A stretch of 64,000 nt of DNA from Campylobacter concisus (GTDB lineage Bacteria; Campylobacterota; Campylobacteria; Campylobacterales; Campylobacteraceae). The translations under genes were made by a program, and so were the position numbers. The notes beneath the pieces were generated by a model. The model was not told the origin of the DNA. It made no database searches and saw only the letters and a program-made list of their open reading frames with translations. This document shows, piece after piece, positions 51,684-60,355 of this stretch (the first letter of the stretch is position 1; each line of letters starts with the position of its first letter). The DNA is taken from assembly GCF_002165775.1 (NCBI RefSeq), contig NZ_NDYP01000002.1, forward strand, positions 248,001-312,000, written 5' to 3'.

Positions 51684-52325
51684 TTAAGATTTTATTTTAA
51701 GCCTATCGCCAGCATAGTAGGCGAGCTTCCAGGTTGGAGTTTGTTTTAGGTCTTTAAAGCCGTAGCCGCGAGCCTTGACTCTATCGCCGTAGATTTTTTC
51801 TATCATAGCCGATTCGCCTACTAGCAGCGCCTTTGTCGAGCACATCGCCGCACAAACCGGCACCTTTCCTTCTGAAATTCTATCCTGGCCGTACTCTTCA
51901 CGCTCGGCTTCGCTATTTGTCGGTAGCGGACCACCTGCACACATCGTACATTTATCCATAACGCCTCTTGCACCAAATACACCATCTTTAGGGAATTGTG
52001 GTGCGCCGAACGGACACGCGTATAGGCAGTATCCGCAGCCGATGCAGATATCTTTGTCGTGTAGTACTACGCCGTCGGCTCTGATATAAAAACAATCGAC
52101 CGGGCAAACCAGTGAGCACGGCGCATCCTCGCAGTGCATGCAAGCTATCGAGGTCGATATTTCCTTGCCCGGTACGCCTTCGTTTAATGTGATGACGCGG
52201 CGGCGACGGATGCCAAGAGGCAGCTCGTGAGCCTCGTCGCAAGCTACCGCACAGCCGTTACAGTCGATGCATCTATCGTCGTCGCAGTAAAATTTAAGTC
52301 TATTGTTATCGTTAAATTCGCTCAT
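51684..52325 (-). CDS. fdhB: Formate dehydrogenase iron-sulfur subunit
   Basis: The 213-residue protein has four ferredoxin-type cysteine clusters: CIDCNGCAVAC, CMHCEDAPCSLVC, CIGCGYCLYAC, and CTMC ... CAAMC. It passes electrons from FdhA to the membrane or quinone side. No membrane anchor is visible, and no fdhC cytochrome b gene follows: the next gene is convergent. Starts 1 base after fdhA's stop. Confidence 0.95.
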   Translation of the reverse strand: MSEFNDNNRLKFYCDDDRCIDCNGCAVACDEAHELPLGIRRRRVITLNEGVPGKEISTSIACMHCEDAPCSLVCPVDCFYIRADGVVLHDKDICIGCGYCLYACPFGAPQFPKDGVFGARGVMDKCTMCAGGPLPTNSEAEREEYGQDRISEGKVPVCAAMCSTKALLVGESAMIEKIYGDRVKARGYGFKDLKQTPTWKLAYYAGDRLKIKS

Positions 52326-52326
52326 T

Positions 52327-55161
52327 TTACGCCTTTTCTATGCGGCATAGACCGCTTTTGGTTTCAGGAATCTGAGTGTTTATATCATATCCGTAGTTAG
52401 TGACGGTATTTGCGCTCTCGCCTACCGCATAAGGCTTTGTGCCTTCCGGGAAATTACCAGTCATATCGGCGCCTTGCATATAGCCCGCATAATGAAACGG
52501 CATAAAGATGGTGTCGGGTTTAACGGACGGTACTACTCTAGCGCGCACCTTAACCTTAGTGCCCTCAGGCGAATGAACCCAGATGAAATCCCAGTTTTTA
52601 ATGCCGTGTTTAGCCGCAAGCTCAGGGTGGATATCCGCAAACATCTCAGGCGTTAGACGGCTTAGATACATACTAGCTCTCGTCTCCATGCCCGCGCCGC
52701 TAAAATTTACGAGGCGAGCCGTCGTGAGGATAATAGGAAACTCTTTTGAGTAGTCCTTTGCTAGCTGGACGGATTTAAATTTCGTATCGACGCGGTTTTG
52801 AAGTTTCTTATCCTCAAAGCTCGGATACTTCTGCGCCAGATCGAATCTAGGCGTATGCAGCGGCTCTCTGTGAAGAGGAATTTGATCCGCAAAAGTCCAA
52901 ACGATCGTTCTAGCTCGCGCGTTGCCGTACGGAGCGATGTTTTTCTCCATGCATTTTTTAGCGATGATATTACTATCGTCATGTATCCAGCTGCCGCCTA
53001 TTTTAGCCTTTTCATCTTCGGTTAGCGTGATGCCTAGCACCTTTTCGATGTTATCTTTTTTGATCTCCGGATATCCGCCCTTGACAAACGAATCTACGGG
53101 CGCGCTACCGTCTGCGGCTAATTGGCTAACTCCGTTATGCTCTAAGCCGAAGCGGTTTCTAAAACCCATACCGCCTTGCCTAACGGACTTGTTTATATCG
53201 TAAAGTATCGGGCTGCCCGGATGATCCTCCGTCCAGCACGGCCACGGCAAGCCGTAGTATTCGCCTTCGACTACGGTGCCCGGTTTTCCTAGACTTGTTT
53301 TTTCGTCAAATTTATCCCAGTTTTCTTGGTGCTTTTTGAGCCTTTCCGGAGTCCAACCCGTCATGCCGATAGTTTTTATTATATTTGCGATCTCGCGCGT
53401 AGCGACCTCAGGCCACTCGATCTTGCCTTCGGCGTCTCTGATCGTGCGCGTTAGCTCGTCATAGTAGCCTAGCCTTTTGGCAAGCTCAAACAAAATTTCG
53501 TGATCTGGCATACTCTCAAAGAGAGGCTCTACGACCTGGCTTCTCCACTGGCCGCTGCGGTTTGTGGCCACGACCGTACCGCTAGTTTCAAACTGCGTCG
53601 CCGCAGGCAGTATATAGACGTCGTCTTTTTTGTCCGTTATCACGCCGGCATCGTTTACGAAAGGATCTACCAGCACTAAAAGCTCAAGCGCATCTAGGCC
53701 TTCTTTTACTTTTACTTGTTGCGCGGTTGATGTGATACCGTTGCCGATTACCACTAAGGCTTTTATACTGTCGCCGGCATTATCTACGGCTTCGTTGCCG
53801 TTTTTACCGTCAAGCACGCCTGCCCACCATTTTGATAGCGTAAATCCGGGTTTAAACATCATTTCAGGCTTAACGAAATTCTTTTGGAGCCATTCAAAAT
53901 CTACTTTCCACATCTTAGCGAAGTATTTCCAGTTGGCTTCGTTTTTTGGATAGTACCCGGGTAGCTCGGTCGGCAAATTCGCCATATCCGTCGCGCCTTG
54001 AACGTTGTCGTGACCGCGCAGAATATTACAGCCGCCGCCTGATACGCCCATATTTCCTAGCACTAGTTGCAGGATCGGAGCGATACGAGTGTTTGAGCTG
54101 CCTATGGTGTGTTGAGTTAGACCCATCGCCCAAACGACCGATCCCGGGCGATTTTTGGCGTAAACTTCGGTTATCTCAAGAAGCGTCTCTTTTTTGATCC
54201 CGCAAACATCGGCCACGACTTCGGGCGTCCATTTGGCAGCTTCTTCGCGGATCAGATCCATACCGTAGACGCGGTCGTTTATAAATTCCTTATCTTCCCA
54301 GCCGTTTTGAAAGATGATATTCATCATGCCGTACATAAAAGGTATATCCGTGCCGGTGCGAATTTGAGCAAAATAATCAGCCTTAGCCGCAGTTCTCGTG
54401 TATCTTGGATCGACCACGATTAGCTTTGCGCCGTTATTTTCCTTCGCTTTTAGAAAATGTCTAAAGCCGACCGGGTGATTTACCGCCGGATTTGCGCCCA
54501 CTATAAAGATAGACTTCGCGTTTTGGATATCTCCAAGATGATTGGTCATAGCTCCGTAACCCCAAGTATTCGCCACACCGGCGACTGTAGAGCTGTGTCA
54601 AAGACGTGCTTGGTGATCTAGGTTATTAGTCCCGAACATCGCTACGAATTTGCTTATATAATAGCTTTGTTCGTTGCAATCTTTTGCAGAGCCTAGAAAC
54701 ATCACTTGTTCAGGATTTTTTTCGCGATACGCTTTTAGTTTAGCACCGATTTCATCAAGAGCCTCTTTATAGCTGATGCGTTTCCATTTGCCGCCTACTT
54801 TTTTCATCGGGTATTTTACACGGCAGTGAGAGCGCACCATATCGATGACGTCGCTACCCTTACAGCAGTGGCCGCCAGCACTTACCGGGTGATCTTGAGC
54901 TACCTCTTGGCGTACCCAAACGCCGTTTTCTACCTCGGCGCGCACTCCGCATCCAACGGAGCAAACCGTACAAACGGTTTTTACGATTTTAGAGTTTGGA
55001 AACGGATTTGCCATTTCTTCTTTTGTGGCGCTTCTAGTTACGCCGCTAGCGGCCAGTCCGCTCATGCTGCCCGCTACGCCCGCTAGCGCGGCCATTTTTA
55101 AAAACGATCTTCGCCCGACTGCGTTTGAGTGGGGCATAAGACGTAAATTTGCCTCAGACAT
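52327..55161 (-). CDS. fdhA: Selenocysteine formate dehydrogenase catalytic subunit, Tat-exported
   Basis: Reading TGA at 54598-54600 as selenocysteine gives one 944-residue frame: NNLDHQARL-U-HSSTVAGVAN. The N-terminus has a twin-arginine signal (GRRSFLKMAALAG), so the enzyme is exported to the periplasm. CTVCSVGC binds a 4Fe-4S cluster. It oxidises formate with a Mo/W bis-MGD cofactor and hands electrons to FdhB. A GGUGU-loop hairpin follows the UGA at the same distance as in fdhF. The gene is preceded by a small Tat protein and a TorD-like chaperone gene, an order also known in C. jejuni. Confidence 0.95.
54570..54584 (-). promoter_or_regulatory. SECIS hairpin of fdhA
   Basis: On the minus strand UCGCC-GGUGU-GGCGA forms a 5-bp stem; the GU-bearing loop begins 18 nt after the UGA, exactly as in fdhF. 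Confidence 0.82.
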
Positions 55162-55183
55162 ATTTATCCTTTCTTAAATTTTA

Positions 55184-55360
55184 TTATTTCGCTTGTTCGT
55201 AGTATAGATCCCAGTTTTTGCTTCTTTTATAAAGCACTTCGGTCTTTTTGCTTTTGCCGTATTTTAGGTTTGACGCCGCTGCCGTCGCTACTCCGGCCGT
55301 AGCCGCTGCCGCGCCGACTAGCCCCGCCTTTTTTAAAAATTCTCGCCTATTTTTTTGCAT
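55184..55360 (-). CDS. Small twin-arginine formate dehydrogenase accessory protein
   Basis: The 58-residue product begins MQKNRREFLKKAGLVGAAAA, a textbook Tat signal, followed by a short tail ending NWDLYYEQAK. Such small Tat proteins sit before fdhA in Campylobacterota and are thought to associate with or escort FdhA; the function is inferred. The ATG overlaps the torD-like stop by 14 bases and the stop is 22 bases before fdhA. Confidence 0.85.
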   Translation of the reverse strand: MQKNRREFLKKAGLVGAAAATAGVATAAASNLKYGKSKKTEVLYKRSKNWDLYYEQAK

Positions 55361-56072
55361 TTTCTTCCTCCATAGCTTTTAGCTTTCTCACTCGGTTTTT
55401 TTGTCTTCTTATGGCCTCAGATCTTGAAACTCCGTCCAAGGTCTTTTTGTTTTTGCCTTGATTTATAGGACGCGGCGCGCTTAAAACTACGCGCTCAAAC
55501 TCTATAAATCCTTGCAGAAGCACTGCGACGTCTTTATAAATTTCGCTGCTTTCGTGGTTAAAAAGACTCTCTATAAACTCGTCGATGTTTGGGTTTATGA
55601 TCTCTTTAAAAAGCTGCTCCTCAAGCTCGCCGTATAGCTCACGCTTGCCCTCGCGCGCTATAAATTCGCTCATTAGCGCAAACACGAAGCCCACGTTATC
55701 TTCGTTTTCTTTAAATTTAGCCTCGTCGCGCCTAATGTCTGTGGGGGCTAAAATTTTACGCACTTTTGCGCAGGCGTGCCCGACCTCGTAGCCCTCGTCG
55801 TAGTAGGACAGCGAGTTTCTAAGCGGACTTGGCAGAGCGTGGAAAATTTCATCGAATTCATCCGCTAAATTTTGCGAATTTTTCTCGTCGAATTTTGCCT
55901 GTATGCGCATTATCGCGGCGGCCGATTCCTCGTTTAGAGCGTGCGCCGAGGCAAGGCCTAGCATCGCGTTTACGCCGCTAAATCTATCGGCTTCTTGGCT
56001 AAAAACGAAAAAACGCGAAAATAGCGAGTAGTAAAGCCCACGTCCCGCCGCAAATTCGCCCTTGCTAGTCAT
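55347..56072 (-). CDS. TorD-family redox-enzyme chaperone
   Basis: The 241-residue, mostly helical protein resembles TorD/NarJ-type chaperones (YYDEGYEVGHACAKVRKIL ... NVGFVFALMSEFI, with a helix layout like PF02613). Such chaperones bind the Tat signal of the molybdoenzyme and hold it until the cofactor is inserted. It leads the operon torD-small Tat protein-fdhA-fdhB. A lysine/arginine-rich C-terminal segment (RSEAIRRQKNRVRKLKAME) is longer than usual. Confidence 0.82.
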   Translation of the reverse strand: MTSKGEFAAGRGLYYSLFSRFFVFSQEADRFSGVNAMLGLASAHALNEESAAAIMRIQAKFDEKNSQNLADEFDEIFHALPSPLRNSLSYYDEGYEVGHACAKVRKILAPTDIRRDEAKFKENEDNVGFVFALMSEFIAREGKRELYGELEEQLFKEIINPNIDEFIESLFNHESSEIYKDVAVLLQGFIEFERVVLSAPRPINQGKNKKTLDGVSRSEAIRRQKNRVRKLKAMEEENAKK

Positions 56073-56194
56073 CGCCTTCCTTTATCATTTTTGTCTATTT
56101 TTTGAGATTTTTCTCGATTGTGAAACTATACTACTTTTTGGCTTATTTCTTATACTTAAAAAAAAATAAATCAAAAAAATTAATATATGCTTAA

Positions 56195-56213
56195 ATATGC
56201 CTTAGTTGCATAT
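56195..56213. promoter_or_regulatory. fdh operator 2 (ATATGC-N7-GCATAT)
   Basis: ATATGC-CTTAGTT-GCATAT, perfect arms. A further ATATGC half-site lies 10 bases to its left (56185-56190). It is about 130 bases upstream of the torD-like ATG. Confidence 0.72.
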
Positions 56214-56244
56214 TGCTTACGGCGAATTTTAGGAGGTAAAATAA

Positions 56245-56263
56245 ATATGAAATTTCAGCATAT
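56245..56263. promoter_or_regulatory. fdh operator 3 (one mismatch)
   Basis: ATATGA-AATTTCA-GCATAT, differing from the consensus at one position, with the same 7-base spacer. Its centre is 50 bases from operator 2, about five helical turns. Confidence 0.6.
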
Positions 56264-56373
56264 ATATTGCATTTACGCTTCATTTTGATATTTACTTTTA
56301 ACTAGGCTATTTTAACGGGCGTTAAACGAGCCTAAATTTAAAATCAGGAGCGAAATTTGCAAAATTTCGGGGC

Positions 56374-57327
56374 TCACTCAAGCCCCAAAAACGCTCCTTC
56401 GTCAAATTTAAAATAAATATTTTCGCCGACTCTAAAATTTTGCGAATTCGCCGCCAGCGTTTTAATCAAAAAGTCGCCGACTTTGATTTTCACCAAAAGC
56501 TCTTTGCCAAGATAGAGCGAAACCGAGTGCAAGATGCCGCCTAAGTAGCCTTCTATCGGCGTTTTGCTTAGCGTTATTTTACTTGGATTTACGGCGATTT
56601 TTACGGCATTACGTAAATTTTGCGGCAAATTTACGTTCGCGTTTTCGTCAAATTTTAAAACCCCGCCATGCGCGTCAAAAATATTTTTGTACTCAAATTC
56701 GCACACGCGGCCCTTGTGTAAAAAGACGTTTTCTTCGGTGACCGCGCTTAGCCATTTGTCGTCGTGGCTAGCGATCACAAAGCCGCAGCCGTATCTTTGC
56801 CGCATATAAAGCACCGCCTTGCCGAAAAGCTTTGAGGTGCCCACGTCCACGCTATTTGTCGGCTCGTCTAGTAGATAAAGCCGCGATCTAAGCGCCAAAT
56901 TTAACGCAAAGCTAACGCGCTGCGTCTGTCCCGAGCTAAGCTCAAAGTGGCGCTTGTTCAAAAAGCTCTCGTTAAGCCCGACCAAATTTAACGCCTCGCT
57001 CGCCCTTTCGTTAAATTCCGCTAGCACTCCGCGGCTTTTTAAAACGGCTCTAAAATTTTCCCTCACGGAGCGTTTTAAAAGTGCCGGTTCGGGCAACAAA
57101 ATGCTAACGTCGCGCAGTAAATTTAGACTCGGCGCGCTGCTCCCCCACAGCCGCACTTCGCCGCTAGTGGGCTTTTGTAAAAACGACATTACTCGCATCA
57201 GCGTGCTTTTGCCGCTGCCGTTGCTGCCCGTTAGCGCGGTGATTTTACTAACGTCGATATCAAGGTGCGGGATGTTTAAAATCTCGCTCGCGCCGTAGTT
57301 TAGGCGTAAATTTCTAACGTTTATCAC
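56374..57327 (-). CDS. tupC: Tungstate ABC transporter ATP-binding protein
   Basis: The 317-residue protein has Walker A TGSNGSGKSTLM, the ABC signature LSSGQTQRVSF and Walker B LYLLDEPTNSVD, and a C-terminal extension (about residue 235 on) resembling the molybdate-binding MOP/TOBE domain of ModC. It energises tungstate uptake with TupB. Its GC content is higher than that of tupA and tupB. Last gene on the minus side of the divergent tup unit. Confidence 0.88.
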   Translation of the reverse strand: MINVRNLRLNYGASEILNIPHLDIDVSKITALTGSNGSGKSTLMRVMSFLQKPTSGEVRLWGSSAPSLNLLRDVSILLPEPALLKRSVRENFRAVLKSRGVLAEFNERASEALNLVGLNESFLNKRHFELSSGQTQRVSFALNLALRSRLYLLDEPTNSVDVGTSKLFGKAVLYMRQRYGCGFVIASHDDKWLSAVTEENVFLHKGRVCEFEYKNIFDAHGGVLKFDENANVNLPQNLRNAVKIAVNPSKITLSKTPIEGYLGGILHSVSLYLGKELLVKIKVGDFLIKTLAANSQNFRVGENIYFKFDEGAFLGLE

Positions 57328-57420
57328 TTTGCGCCTTTCTCGTTAAATTTACAAAAGAGCTCAAATTTGACGCGCCTAGCCTGCTTTTTGCGAGCGTAAA
57401 TTTTCTAAATTTATCAAATT

Positions 57421-58113
57421 TCATTTATCCAGCCTTTTTAGCGCGTGTATCGCCAAATTTACGGCAAACGCGATAAAGATGAGCACCAAAGCTAGCGCGA
57501 TACCCATCGCAAACTCGCCCTTGTTCGTCTCCAGCGACACCGCAGTCGTGATCGTGCGGGTAAAATACTTGATGTTGCCACCTATCATCATCGCAATGCC
57601 CACTTCAGCCACGATTCTGCCGTAGGCTGTGGCGATAACTACCATGAGAGCGTAGCGCAACTCATAAAGCACGCAAAAAACTAGCTTTGCTGGCGCAAGG
57701 CGTAAATTTAGGATAGTTAGATAGTGCTTTGTCTCCATATTTTCAACCACGCTTGCAGTAAGCGAGATGATGATAGGAAGGGCTAGCACAAACTGACCCA
57801 GCATGACCGCTTTTAGCGTAAAGAGTAAATTTAGGCTGCCAAGCGGGCCATTTCTCGTGATAAATGCATATAAAATAAGACCGATCGCAACCGTTGGCAT
57901 GGCAAGAGCTGTGTCACTTAGAAGGCGTAAAATTTTGCGGCCCTTAAAGTCATAAAATCCAAGCGAAAAACCAAGTGGAAAGCCTATAAGAACGGCAAAA
58001 AGTATCGACACACTTGATGTGTAAAGGGTAGCCTTGATGGCTGAATATGTTTCAAGATTGCCGTTTAAAAGTAGATTAAAGGCTTCTGCAAAGCCGTGAA
58101 GTAAAAAATCCAA
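57421..58113 (-). CDS. tupB: Tungstate ABC transporter permease
   Basis: The 230-residue protein has five or six membrane segments and the EAA-type loop (AAYGRIVAEVGIAMMIGGN), typical of TupB/WtpB permeases. It lies divergent from tupA with a 74-base shared upstream region and 93 bases before tupC. Confidence 0.92.
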   Translation of the reverse strand: MDFLLHGFAEAFNLLLNGNLETYSAIKATLYTSSVSILFAVLIGFPLGFSLGFYDFKGRKILRLLSDTALAMPTVAIGLILYAFITRNGPLGSLNLLFTLKAVMLGQFVLALPIIISLTASVVENMETKHYLTILNLRLAPAKLVFCVLYELRYALMVVIATAYGRIVAEVGIAMMIGGNIKYFTRTITTAVSLETNKGEFAMGIALALVLIFIAFAVNLAIHALKRLDK

Positions 58114-58187
58114 TTATTCTTTCCTAGCATATTTCTTAAGATTATTTTAAATGTGCTATAATATCACAATTTTTTTAAAGGAGAAAA

Positions 58188-59006
58188 ATGAAAAAGATTA
58201 TTTTAGGCTCACTAGTAGCCGCAGTTTTGGCGTTTGGCGCTGATAATGAACTGATCATGGCGACTACAACAAGTACAGATAACACTGGCTTGCTTGACGC
58301 GATCTATCCAGTTTATAAGGCAAAAACAGGCGTTGATATAAAATGGACAGCTGTTGGCACAGGCGCTGCACTAAAGCTTGGCGAAGACTGCAACGCTGAC
58401 ATACTTTTCGTTCACTCACCAAAAGTTGAGAAAGAATTTGTAGAAAAAGGTTTTGGCTTAAAAAGAAATGCCGTAATGTATAATGACTTCGTCGTTATCG
58501 CTGATAAATCAATCGCTGATAAATTTAAAGGTAAAGATATAAAAGAGAGCTTTGAGCTTATCAAAAAAGATGGTATCAAATTCTTCTCACGTGGCGATAA
58601 ATCAGGCACAGACAATAAAGAAAAAGGCATCTGGAAAAAGATCGCTGGTGAAGTCCCTGAAAAAGACGGCTGGTATATGCAAACAGGCCAAGGTATGCTA
58701 GCTACGATAAATGCTGCTGCTGAGCAAAAAGGCGTTACATTTACTGATCGTGGTACTTACATTAAATATGAAGCAAACCAAAAAGGTCATCCTGAGATGG
58801 TTATCATCAACGAGGGCGACAACGATCTTAAAAACTTCTACTCTCTAATCGCAGTAAATCCAAAACACTGCCCTAAAACTGACATCGAAAATGCAGAGAA
58901 ATTCATAAAATGGGCTACAAGCGAAGAGGGTCAGAAATTTATAGGTGACTTTAAGCTGCTAGATAAGCCGCTTTTCACGCCTGACGCAAACAGTCGCAAA
59001 AACTAA
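58188..59006 (+). CDS. tupA: Tungstate-binding periplasmic protein
   Basis: The 272-residue protein has an N-terminal Sec signal (MKKIILGSLVAAVLAFGA), then the TupA signature TTTSTDNTGLLDAI near residue 27 that holds the oxyanion, and ...VGTGAALKLGEDCNAD. It binds tungstate with much higher affinity than molybdate in studied homologues. In Campylobacter, Tup supplies tungsten to formate dehydrogenase, which fits its place between fdhAB and fdhD. Confidence 0.94.
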   Translation: MKKIILGSLVAAVLAFGADNELIMATTTSTDNTGLLDAIYPVYKAKTGVDIKWTAVGTGAALKLGEDCNADILFVHSPKVEKEFVEKGFGLKRNAVMYNDFVVIADKSIADKFKGKDIKESFELIKKDGIKFFSRGDKSGTDNKEKGIWKKIAGEVPEKDGWYMQTGQGMLATINAAAEQKGVTFTDRGTYIKYEANQKGHPEMVIINEGDNDLKNFYSLIAVNPKHCPKTDIENAEKFIKWATSEEGQKFIGDFKLLDKPLFTPDANSRKN

Positions 59007-59059
59007 TTTTATTTACGCGCAAATTTGAGTCGAATTTATGGCTTAAATTTGCGTGATTC

Positions 59060-59082
59060 GGGCGCGCTTTGCGCCCTTTTTA
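59060..59082 (+). terminator. Intrinsic terminator after tupA
   Basis: GGGCGC (59060-59065) pairs with GCGCCC (59071-59076) across GCTTT, followed by TTTTTT. Confidence 0.85.
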
Positions 59083-59093
59083 TAAATCAAAAT

Positions 59094-60074
59094 TTATTTT
59101 GCCTCTTCTTCAAATTTAAACTCTCCGACGTTATTTTTAAACGTCTCAAAACATTTATTACTAACAACTTCGTCTTTAGTGTATGCTTGATATAATTTTA
59201 GTAATTCTAAAGTCGCTATTATTAATATACCTTCACTTTTTGCATAGCTTATTTGATTGGCATGTATCGGCTCCCTTTTGCCAGGCTCTATGTCGCGTTG
59301 AGGGTTAACTATTAGCAGGCCTTTTACATTGCCAGGAGACTTGGTATCGTCTTCGGCTATTAAATCAGTTACGTGTTTCTTGCACTGTGCTATATTGCTA
59401 TTTTTGACGTTTGTATTTATTCCCTTTATCTCTACCATAAAGTTAACATCTTCAAATTCGAATCTAAAATCTTCTTTTTTCACATCTGTAAAATGACTGT
59501 CTGTTAGTTTGAAAATATCTACTAAAATTTCCTTCACTACACCAACTAGCTCATCTCCTGTTGAATATAGGATTGATTTAAATCTATTATTTTTATCAAT
59601 TTGCCCGTCTATATTTTTAATTTGCCGATACATATCCAATAATTCACTACGCTTATTTTTTAACGCAGCATCATCAAAGTATTCCAAACTGTTAAACCAA
59701 TCAGGAATATCGGATTTTTTAAATCTAGAAAGAATAAATGATATTAAAATTCCTAAATCGTTGGCTGTATTTTTTATGAGAAGGGTAGTAGAATATAGTC
59801 TTTCATTATATTTTATTATTGTGCTTTTACCACCATTAGACCGCTTGATAGTTTCGTAATCTACATCGTCAAATACAAAATCCGAATAAAAATCCTGTTC
59901 GTCTATGGTTGTTGTACTTATTTCATATCTTAGCCGCGCATAAGACAAGGTTAATTCGCATAGTTCATAATTAATTTGCTTGATAATATCTTTAATTAAA
60001 ATAGTTTGAGCAGTTAAGCCTCCAGAACGAAGCAATGATACTTTTGTGTTCGCAGGCATTAATATGATAGACAT
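59094..60074 (-). CDS. Unknown protein with a C-terminal PD-(D/E)XK-like domain
   Basis: The 326-residue protein is AT-rich, unlike its neighbours. The N-terminal 180 residues are helical. The C-terminal part looks like a restriction-nuclease-type fold: a helix with conserved Glu, then FEFEDVNFMVEIKGINTN (Glu-x-Lys), a Gln/His-containing helix (NIAQCKKHVTDLI) and GLLIVNPQ. Such cores occur in phage-defence and DNA-repair proteins. It overlaps the next upstream gene by 16 bases. Function not assigned. Confidence 0.62.
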   Translation of the reverse strand: MSIILMPANTKVSLLRSGGLTAQTILIKDIIKQINYELCELTLSYARLRYEISTTTIDEQDFYSDFVFDDVDYETIKRSNGGKSTIIKYNERLYSTTLLIKNTANDLGILISFILSRFKKSDIPDWFNSLEYFDDAALKNKRSELLDMYRQIKNIDGQIDKNNRFKSILYSTGDELVGVVKEILVDIFKLTDSHFTDVKKEDFRFEFEDVNFMVEIKGINTNVKNSNIAQCKKHVTDLIAEDDTKSPGNVKGLLIVNPQRDIEPGKREPIHANQISYAKSEGILIIATLELLKLYQAYTKDEVVSNKCFETFKNNVGEFKFEEEAK

Positions 60075-60304
60075 GCTTTTTTAGAGTTCTCCATAATTTC
60101 TTTTAATGTTTTAATACAATATATGGCCCTGTTGCATTTTTGGTCTTCAAGACTGAAACTCCATAAGTTAGGACTATTTAAATCTATAACATTTATATCA
60201 AATTCATCAAAACTCTTAGGACGTTCAAAAGTGCTAATAGTACAAGATATGTGCGGATCATTTATTTTAAATATTGTGGAGTAAGATATTATTTGAATTT
60301 TCAT
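60059..60304 (-). CDS. Unknown 81-residue protein
   Basis: Not recognised. Beta-rich, ends in a positively charged helix (CNRAIYCIKTLKEIMENSKK). AT-rich like the gene it overlaps; together they look like a two-gene insertion between tupA and the aminotransferase gene. Confidence 0.6.
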   Translation of the reverse strand: MKIQIISYSTIFKINDPHISCTISTFERPKSFDEFDINVIDLNSPNLWSFSLEDQKCNRAIYCIKTLKEIMENSKKACLSY

Positions 60305-60355
60305 TTATTATATTTCCTTAAACTTATTTACTTCCGTTTAACCACTATTGTAAAG

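Larger units (their letters stand above)
56073..56373. other. Regulatory intergenic region between tupC end and torD start
   Basis: No supported gene. It holds two fdh operators and an AT-rich promoter region for the torD operon (minus-strand TATAGT-type -10 about 56127). A 13-codon frame behind AGGAGG at 56231 is listed under rejected items. Confidence 0.55.

Noticed and set aside
54826-55086. Plus-strand frame opposite the fdhA N-terminus
   Set aside because: Antisense of a high-GC gene, which often leaves long open shadow frames.
56231-56289. 13-codon frame behind a strong AGGAGG (ATG at 56247) ending in UGA
   Set aside because: The ATG falls inside fdh operator 3, the frame is too short to judge and no SECIS-like hairpin follows the UGA. 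A leader peptide cannot be excluded, but nothing supports it.
58114-58187. TAGCATA ... TGTGCTA between tupB and tupA as another fdh operator
   Set aside because: Arms face outward with a spacer of about 19 bases and one mismatch; it does not fit ATATGC-N7-GCATAT.
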